Below are positions 33,214 to 38,580 of a DNA stretch of 38,580 nucleotides, one piece after another. The notes below the pieces were generated by a model. The model saw nothing but the letters and a program-made list of their open reading frames with translations, ran no database searches and was not told the origin of the DNA. The position numbers and the translations under genes are program-made. This stretch comes from Streptomyces europaeiscabiei (GTDB taxonomy: Bacteria; Actinomycetota; Actinomycetes; Streptomycetales; Streptomycetaceae). The stretch is taken from positions 1 through 38,580 of the forward strand of contig NZ_LRTR01000247.1 in assembly GCF_001550375.1 (NCBI RefSeq), read 5' to 3'. The stretch's first letter is position 1. The number at the start of each line of letters is the position of its first letter.

Positions 33214-33930
33214 TCAGCCGTTCCAGGCCTCGTCGTACGGGTCCTGGGGCGCCTTGACCGGCTTGGTGGCGGTGACGTGGAGGTACGGGACGACGGTGCC
33301 GTTGAGGGGGTCCTTGGTCCGTTTCGGGGTGTAGGTGCCGGTGACCTCGATCCAGGTGTCGGGCCGCAGGACGACCGGGAGTTCGCCGGTGAGGGCGATC
33401 TTGACGGGCTGGGCGTCGGCGGCGCAGCAGTTGAGCGCCATACGGACGAGGTACGGGTTGCCGGAGCCGTCGAGGGCGAGGAACCCGGTGACCCTGAGCG
33501 GGCGGCCGGAGAGGGCGCGACCCTTGTCGTAGACCGCGCGCCCGGCGTAGTCGGCGACGCTCAGCCGGAGGGTGCCGTCGGCGGGGAGCGTGGGGTAGCC
33601 CCAGGGCTGCTGCTGGAGTGCCGAGCCGGTGCGCATCGCGGTGTAGGAACCGGCGGCGGGCGGGGCGACCAGGACGAGGGCGAGCAGGGGCAGGACGAGG
33701 AGCCAGGAGACCCGGGGTTCGTGATGGGTGTGCTGCTCGTCGCCCTGGCGCCGCGCCCGGCGCTCGTACAGGACCGTGGCGACGGCGGCGGCTATGAGGA
33801 CGATGCCCGCGCCGATGAGGAGGGGGCGGAGGCCTGCCTTGACGTAGCGGAGGTAGAGGTCGGTGAAGCCCGCGTGCAGGAGGGCGCCGCCGGTCAGGAA
33901 GAGGATGACGGTCTGGGCCTGGCGGTTCAC
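33214..33930 (-). CDS. TIGR03943/DUF1980 family protein
   Basis: A 238-residue protein: two N-terminal membrane helices, a His-rich loop (DEQHTHHEP), a third hydrophobic segment, and an extracytoplasmic C-terminal domain with NCCAADAQPVKI and TGTYTPKRTKDP. The Cys pair and His cluster could bind metal. The family nearly always occurs beside an UPF0718-type permease, and the GTG here overlaps the permease stop (GTGA), implying a coupled complex. It is usually annotated as a putative permease subunit; the transported substrate is not established. Nearby COG0523 and cysteine-free L32 genes suggest a link to zinc. Confidence 0.88.
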   Translation of the reverse strand: MNRQAQTVILFLTGGALLHAGFTDLYLRYVKAGLRPLLIGAGIVLIAAAVATVLYERRARRQGDEQHTHHEPRVSWLLVLPLLALVLVAPPAAGSYTAMRTGSALQQQPWGYPTLPADGTLRLSVADYAGRAVYDKGRALSGRPLRVTGFLALDGSGNPYLVRMALNCCAADAQPVKIALTGELPVVLRPDTWIEVTGTYTPKRTKDPLNGTVVPYLHVTATKPVKAPQDPYDEAWNG

Positions 33931-34910
33931 AGGAGCACCGCCCCGACGAGGGCCGACACCAGGATCGCGAGGGCGAAGGTGGCGGGGGCGAAGCGGAGCG
34001 CGAAGGCGCGGCCGAAGGTGGCGGTCTGCATGGCGAAGAGTTTCAGGTCGATCATCGGGCCGACGACCAGGAAGGCCAGCCGGGAGGTCAGGGAGAACTG
34101 GGTCAGGGAGGCCGCCACGAACGCGTCCGCCTCCGAGCAGATCGACAGCAGCACGGCCAGGACGGCGAGGGCGAGGACGGCGATGACGGGGTTGTCTGCG
34201 GCGGCGTTCAGCCAGCTCGCCGGGACGACCGCCTTGAGCGTGGCCGCCGCCATCGCGCCGACGACGAGGAACCCGCCCGCGTGCATCACGTCGTGCCGTA
34301 CCGAGCCCCAGAAGGCCGCGCCCTTGGTCTGGCCTTCGTAGGACGGCCGCTCCGGCGGGCGCATCCAGTCGCCGCGCCCCAGCCACTGCCACAGCCAGCC
34401 CATCGCACAGGCCACCAGCAGGCTCGCCACGAGCCTGGCCAGCACCATCTCGGGGTTGCCGGGGAAGGCCACGGCGGTCGCCGTCAGGACGATCGGGTTG
34501 ATCGCGGGGGCGGAGAGGAGGAAGGCGAGCGCCGCCGCGGGTGTCACGCCCCGGCGTACGAGGGCGCCCGCCACCGGCACCGAGGCGCACTCGCACCCCG
34601 GCAGCACCACACCGGCCATGCCCGCCGCGGGTACCGCCAGCGCGGGCCGCTTCGGCAGTGCGCGGACGAAGAACGACGCCGGCACGAACACCGCGATGGC
34701 CGCCGACAGCAGCACCCCGATGACCAGGAACGGCAGGGCCTGCACGACCACGGCCACGAACACCGTCATCCAGCTCTGCGTCACGGGGGCGGAAAGCAGA
34801 CCGCGCAGGGGGCCCTGCGCCACGACCGCCAGGACCAGCAGCATGGTGAGAAGGAGGGGTGGGTCGAGGTGCCGACCGCGCTGGGGCACTTCTTCCTTGG
34901 TTGTGGCCAC
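33927..34910 (-). CDS. permease (UPF0718/DUF318 family)
   Basis: A 327-residue membrane protein with about eight hydrophobic segments. The family hallmarks GCECASVPVAGAL and LLSICSEADAFVAASL are present; their cysteines and acidic residues lie in membrane loops. This permease pairs with TIGR03943 proteins. The GTG start has GGAGG about 12 bases upstream, rather far, so the start may be slightly different. It is divergent from the L32/COG0523 genes, sharing the region with the Zur-like site. Substrate unknown; metal, or a metal-linked solute, is a reasonable inference. Confidence 0.88.
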   Translation of the reverse strand: MATTKEEVPQRGRHLDPPLLLTMLLVLAVVAQGPLRGLLSAPVTQSWMTVFVAVVVQALPFLVIGVLLSAAIAVFVPASFFVRALPKRPALAVPAAGMAGVVLPGCECASVPVAGALVRRGVTPAAALAFLLSAPAINPIVLTATAVAFPGNPEMVLARLVASLLVACAMGWLWQWLGRGDWMRPPERPSYEGQTKGAAFWGSVRHDVMHAGGFLVVGAMAAATLKAVVPASWLNAAADNPVIAVLALAVLAVLLSICSEADAFVAASLTQFSLTSRLAFLVVGPMIDLKLFAMQTATFGRAFALRFAPATFALAILVSALVGAVLL

Positions 34911-35022
34911 GGGGGACGGTACCTCCGTAAGGAACGGCTGTGCTGAGCGGGCCCCGTTCGACCCTTTCCTCCCATACGGCGCTGGAGGCCGGGTTGCTCA
35001 CGCCCACCGAGAAGCCCTTTTA

Positions 35023-35041
35023 GTAATGGGATCCATTTTCA
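35023..35041. promoter_or_regulatory. Zur-like operator
   Basis: Read on the minus strand the site is TGAAAATGGATCCCATTAC, an imperfect palindrome whose first half matches the actinobacterial Zur box (TGAAAATGATTTTCA-like), with the central AATGGGATCCATT. It is 39 bp before the L32 start and 113 bp from the permease start, so it could control both directions. The call depends on the zinc-type genes around it. Confidence 0.6.
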
Positions 35042-35079
35042 TGTAGCGTTCCGGTCCATCACCTGTGGAGGAGGACCCC

Positions 35080-35250
35080 ATGGCCGTACCCAAGCGGAAG
35101 ATGTCCCGCAGCAACACCCGTCACCGTCGCGCCCAGTGGAAGGCGAGCACACCGCAGCTGGTGCCGTTCACGGTCGACGGCGTCACCCACCTCGTGCCGC
35201 AGCGGCTGCTGAAGGCGTACGAGCGCGGGCTGCTCCACCCCGAGGGCTGA
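35080..35250 (+). CDS. rpmF: 50S ribosomal protein L32, cysteine-free paralogue
   Basis: A 56-residue bL32 protein beginning [20 protein letters not shown]. The CxxC zinc-binding pairs of the zinc form are absent, so this is the C-minus type normally made under zinc starvation to replace the zinc-containing form in ribosomes. GGAGGAGG precedes the ATG. A Zur-like site lies just upstream, and the COG0523 gene follows after 10 bp, very likely in one operon. Confidence 0.95.
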   Translation: MAVPKRKMSRSNTRHRRAQWKASTPQLVPFTVDGVTHLVPQRLLKAYERGLLHPEG

Positions 35251-35260
35251 GGGCACGGCC

Positions 35261-36406
35261 ATGGCGTACGAACGGCTGCCCGTCACCGTCCTCTCCGGGT
35301 TCCTCGGCGCGGGCAAGACCACCCTGCTCAACCATGTTCTCGCCAACCGCGAGGGACTCCGCGTGGCGGTCATCGTCAACGACATGAGCGAGGTCAACAT
35401 CGATGCCGCCCTCGTGCGCGGCGGCGAGGCCGCGCTGTCGCGCACGGAGGAGCGGCTGGTCGAGATGACCAACGGGTGCATCTGCTGCACCCTGCGCGAC
35501 GATCTGCTGGAGGAGGTGGACCGGCTGGCGCGGGAAGGTCGTTTCGACTATCTCCTCATCGAGAGTTCGGGGATCTCCGAGCCGATGCCCGTCGCCGCGA
35601 CCTTCGCCTTCGCACGCGACGACGGGGCCACGCTCGGGGATCTCGCCCGGCTCGACACCATGGTCACGGTGGTCGACGCGGTGAACTTCCTGCCGGAGCT
35701 GGCGGGTGGGGACGAGCTCGTGGAGCGGGGGCTCGACCAGTACGAGGACGACGAGCGCACCGTGAGCGATCTGCTGATGGACCAGGTGGAGTTCGCCGAT
35801 GTGATCGTCCTGAACAAGCTCGATCTGGTCGACGCGGCGACCGCCGAGCGGCTCGCGGCGACGCTGGCCCGGCTCAACCCGGCCGCACGGATCGTGCCGG
35901 TCAGCCATGGCCGGGTGCGGGTCGCCGAGGTGCTCGGCACGGGGGTGTTCGACCTCGAACGAGCCCAGCAGGCGCCGGGGTGGGTGCGGGAGCTGAACGG
36001 GGACCATGTGCCGGAGACCGAGGAGTACGGCATCTCCTCGACCGTCTTCCGGTCCGAACTGCCCTTCCACCCGGCACGGTTGTGGACCTTCGTGACCGAG
36101 GCGCTCGACAGCGGTGCCTTCGGGCAGGTCCTGCGCTCCAAGGGGTTCTTCACGCTCGCCAGCCGGCCGCGCGTCATCGGGCTCTGGTCGCAGGCCGGGG
36201 CCGTCGCCCGGTTCGAACCGTCCGCCGCGCGGGACGACGAGGCCCCGTACGCGCAGGAGTTGGTGTTCATCGGGACGGAGTTGCGGGCGGATGCGCTGCG
36301 TTCGGCCCTGGCCGGGTGTCTGGTGGGCCCCGGGGAGGTTCTTTCCGCATCGGACCTCGGCGATCCGTTCCCTGCGTGGGACACGTACGGGGTTGTCTGC
36401 GGGTGA
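35261..36406 (+). CDS. COG0523 (G3E/CobW-type) metallochaperone GTPase
   Basis: A 381-residue GTPase with the P-loop GFLGAGKTT (residues 13-21), the metal site GCICC (Cys73, Cys75 and Cys76), ESSGISEP and the guanine motif NKLD. The C-terminal CobW_C domain follows [11 protein letters not shown]. Such proteins use GTP to deliver metal; zinc-responsive members (ZigA/YciC type) are induced by Zur derepression. Operon position behind cysteine-free L32 and under a Zur-like site argues for zinc rather than cobalt. The client protein is unknown. Confidence 0.93.
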   Translation: MAYERLPVTVLSGFLGAGKTTLLNHVLANREGLRVAVIVNDMSEVNIDAALVRGGEAALSRTEERLVEMTNGCICCTLRDDLLEEVDRLAREGRFDYLLIESSGISEPMPVAATFAFARDDGATLGDLARLDTMVTVVDAVNFLPELAGGDELVERGLDQYEDDERTVSDLLMDQVEFADVIVLNKLDLVDAATAERLAATLARLNPAARIVPVSHGRVRVAEVLGTGVFDLERAQQAPGWVRELNGDHVPETEEYGISSTVFRSELPFHPARLWTFVTEALDSGAFGQVLRSKGFFTLASRPRVIGLWSQAGAVARFEPSAARDDEAPYAQELVFIGTELRADALRSALAGCLVGPGEVLSASDLGDPFPAWDTYGVVCG

Positions 36407-36414
36407 GTGGGGGT

Positions 36415-36516
36415 TGGTCGCGCAGTTCCCCGCGCCCCTGAAAAGCAGGGGCTGCGCCCCGTGCTCTCGGCCCGGACGGGCCGTAGGCCTTAGGGGCGCG
36501 GGAAACGGCGCGACCA
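36415..36516. repeat. 25-bp near-perfect inverted repeat between convergent genes
   Basis: Left arm 36415-36439 (core GCGCAGTTCCCCGCGCC) and right arm 36492-36516 match in 23 of 25 positions when one is reversed and complemented. The 52-nt spacer has its own small stems (AGGGGCTGCGCCCC; GGCCCGGACGGGCC). It is probably a transcription-end structure and belongs to a class of repeats frequent in Streptomyces; a degenerate arm occurs at 11547. Confidence 0.85.
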
Positions 36517-36551
36517 GCCACGATCCACCCGTGGACAACCACTTTCCAGCG

Positions 36552-38507
36552 CTACGCCCCCGTCCTCGCCCGTCTCCCCAACAGCTCCGCCAACCCCCGT
36601 CGCGTCGCCGCCAGCACCACGCGGTCCTCGGCGCGGAGTACGTACGTGGGCGGCAGGTCCCAGACCAGACCCGACCCCGCCTGCGTCGCCCGATCGGTGT
36701 CCGGCTCTCCGGGGGCTGCCGTGTCCAGGGCCAGGACCCGCCAGGCGCCCGCGCGGAAGGCCTCCGCCACGGTTCGGCCCTCCAGGCGGGGGTGGCCGCG
36801 GACCTCGACGGCGGCGAAGAGGAGGACGCGGCGTTCGACGGGGATCGCGCCCAGGATCTGGCGGCCCATCATCGCGCCGGCGAAGGCGGGGGCGGCGAGA
36901 TGGGTGACGCTGCGGCTGCGGGTGAGGGCGCCCGGGTGGGCGGCGCGGAGGGTGCGGTAGACGGCGGTGGCGAAGTCGTCGTCGTAGAGGCGGAGGACCA
37001 CGCGCAGGTCGGGGCGTACGGAACGGGCGTACAGGCCGGCTTCGAGGTTCGTCGTGTCGGAGCTGGTGACGGCGAGGAGGGCGTGGGCGCGGTGGATCTT
37101 GGCGGCCTCCAGGACACCCTCCTGGGTCACGTCGCCGAGGATGACCGGCACCCGCAGGCGTCGGGCCTCGGCGAGGCCGCGCGCCTCCGGATCCTCCTCC
37201 ACGCAGACGACCGGGATGTGGAGTTCGCGCAGACGGGCGAGCACGCGGGTGCCGATCTTGCCGAGGCCTAGGAGGACGACGTGTCCGGACAGGCCGCGCG
37301 GCGGCTTGCGCAGGGCGGTGCCGCTGCGGAAGGTGCCGAGGGCCTCCAGGACGGCGGCCAGGAGCACGGGCAGGAGGAGTAAGCCCATCAGGCCCGACAG
37401 GAGTTGCAGGATCTGGCGGGAGTCGCTCTGGTCGGTCGCCGGGTCCGCGGTCCCGAAGAGGTCGAGGAGGGTCGCGTACGTCGCCTGGAGCGGGTGCTCC
37501 CCGGTGATCACCATCTGGGCGACGGCGAGGGCGAACACGCACCCGATCATTCCCGCGAGGGACCATCGCAGCCGGCGCGAGAGCAGCGAACCGAACGCTC
37601 CGAAGGCCCCGAGCGATCCGCCGCCCGCCCGGCCGGGCGGCAGCGCGGGTCCCGCGTAGCGCACGGTGTCGAGGACGACGGTGCCGCGCCCGGTGGCCTC
37701 GGCCACCGCCCGTTCGTCGGGGAGGAGTTGGGGGCCGCGTTCCCCGCTGCCCTCGGAACCCTCGGTCCCGGCGGGGTCGTTGGTGGTGGCCGACAGGAGC
37801 GCGAGCGTGCACAGGCCTCCCGGGCTCTGACCGCTGCGGCCCGGTGGGCGTTCCACGGCCCGCAGCATCAGTCCGTCCGTCTGGACGACCTTGCTGGTCC
37901 CGGCGACTGCTGTCGCGGCCAGCGCGGGCGCGGCGGTGTCGGCGTCGGAGAGGACGGTCGTCGAGGCGCCGAAGCCGTCGACCCCGTCGGCCTCGGCGTC
38001 GCCCGCCGCCAACGCCGATGCCTGGTCGAGGAGTTCCTCGATGTACTGCCCCAAGCGGCGGTTGTAGAGCCGCAGGACGAGCCGCAGGCGCGGGTTGAGG
38101 CGCCGGGCGGTGAGGGCCGCGCGAATGTTGGTCTCGTCGTCGTCGTACACGAGTGCCAGCGCGGCGGCCCGCTCCACCCCGGCCTCGGCGAGCACCGCCT
38201 CGGTGGCCTCCCCGGCCTCCAGAACCCGCTCACCGCCGTCCCGGGGAGTTCTGTCCGTTATTCGCTCGCCTCGGTCGCCCGGGTCGCCGGTCCGGTCGCC
38301 GGCCGTCGGATCGCCGACACCCGTGGCCCGGTTGACCGCCGCCGTCATCCGGTCGAGGAACGCGGCGGCGGTCCGGGCGCGCCCGACGACCGGCCGCTGC
38401 GCGATCCGTGCGGTGGGCGGCACGACGAGCGTCACCTGTTCCCGGTACACGGTCCGCAGTTCGGCGGCGAGCCGGTGCGCCAACCCGTCGTCCCCGCAGA
38501 CGACCAT
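36552..38507 (-). CDS. TrkA-N (RCK) two-domain NAD-binding membrane protein, possibly 5' partial
   Basis: A 651-residue product (from the ATG at 38507). An N-terminal Rossmann-like TrkA-N domain starts MVVCGDDGLAHRLAAEL and contains an Asp/Gly/Arg-rich insert (about residues 63-100). A central pair of hydrophobic segments (about residues 310-400) follows. A second TrkA-N domain has the clear dinucleotide motif VVLLGLGKIGTRVLARL, then a TrkA-C-like domain near the end. This layout suggests an ion (K+) channel or transporter with built-in NAD-gated regulation, but no selectivity filter is obvious. The frame stays open to the window edge, and there is no ribosome site before this ATG, so the true start may be outside. 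Confidence 0.82.
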   Translation of the reverse strand: MVVCGDDGLAHRLAAELRTVYREQVTLVVPPTARIAQRPVVGRARTAAAFLDRMTAAVNRATGVGDPTAGDRTGDPGDRGERITDRTPRDGGERVLEAGEATEAVLAEAGVERAAALALVYDDDETNIRAALTARRLNPRLRLVLRLYNRRLGQYIEELLDQASALAAGDAEADGVDGFGASTTVLSDADTAAPALAATAVAGTSKVVQTDGLMLRAVERPPGRSGQSPGGLCTLALLSATTNDPAGTEGSEGSGERGPQLLPDERAVAEATGRGTVVLDTVRYAGPALPPGRAGGGSLGAFGAFGSLLSRRLRWSLAGMIGCVFALAVAQMVITGEHPLQATYATLLDLFGTADPATDQSDSRQILQLLSGLMGLLLLPVLLAAVLEALGTFRSGTALRKPPRGLSGHVVLLGLGKIGTRVLARLRELHIPVVCVEEDPEARGLAEARRLRVPVILGDVTQEGVLEAAKIHRAHALLAVTSSDTTNLEAGLYARSVRPDLRVVLRLYDDDFATAVYRTLRAAHPGALTRSRSVTHLAAPAFAGAMMGRQILGAIPVERRVLLFAAVEVRGHPRLEGRTVAEAFRAGAWRVLALDTAAPGEPDTDRATQAGSGLVWDLPPTYVLRAEDRVVLAATRRGLAELLGRRARTGA

Positions 38508-38580
38508 GTGCGCGCCGGAGCCGGCGGCCGGCCTGCTACGCCGGGCGGGATCCTGACCTCCTCGGTCGCCCTCGTCCTCG

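Overview
The window is high-GC actinobacterial chromosomal DNA, almost certainly from a Streptomyces. Reading frames show strong G/C bias at third positions, GTG starts are frequent, and several genes start a few bases after a TAnnnT hexamer (leaderless transcription). A WblA-type WhiB protein, a Crp regulator and TTGTCCACA DnaA-type boxes are present. No integrase, transposase, CRISPR array or phage structural gene was seen.

Positions 1 to about 24,300 form a conserved core. In order: the end of a SulP transporter/carbonic anhydrase fusion, acetyl-CoA synthetase, NhaA antiporter, a small holin-like membrane protein, an epoxide-hydrolase-like protein, a MarP-type membrane serine protease, a CoA-type NUDIX hydrolase, endonuclease III, Crp, a nucleotidyltransferase, a metallo-beta-lactamase-fold hydrolase, a second NUDIX hydrolase, RidA, DUF4177, two ArsA/Get3-like ATPases, WblA, a class A penicillin-binding protein, a GatB/YqeY protein, a metallophosphoesterase and a Pr6Pr-type membrane protein. 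From memory, this order closely follows the Mycobacterium tuberculosis acs-ephE-marP-nth-crp-whiB4-ponA2 segment (about Rv3667 to Rv3688c). It combines carbon and pH homeostasis, DNA repair, envelope synthesis and developmental or redox control. A tRNA-Pro(CGG) gene with a strong hairpin follows.

Positions 24,400 to 33,200 look more accessory: a four-helix membrane protein, two uncharacterised genes that share an unusual overlapping mini-ORF leader, a cytochrome P450, a degenerate short tandem-repeat array, and a 1,415-residue nSTAND-type NTPase with fourteen WD40 repeats.

Positions 33,200 to 36,400 look like a zinc-limitation module. A two-gene permease/DUF1980 operon is transcribed away from a cysteine-free ribosomal protein L32 gene and a COG0523 metallochaperone GTPase, with a Zur-like palindrome between them. 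The window ends in a two-domain TrkA-N (NAD-binding) membrane protein whose N-terminus may lie beyond the edge.

Intergenic DNA is rich in structure: two unrelated four-copy 22-bp tandem arrays in divergent promoter regions, both accompanied by perfect DnaA-type boxes; a 24-bp array; a 15-16-bp array; a candidate operator upstream of wblA; and several strong hairpins between convergent genes.
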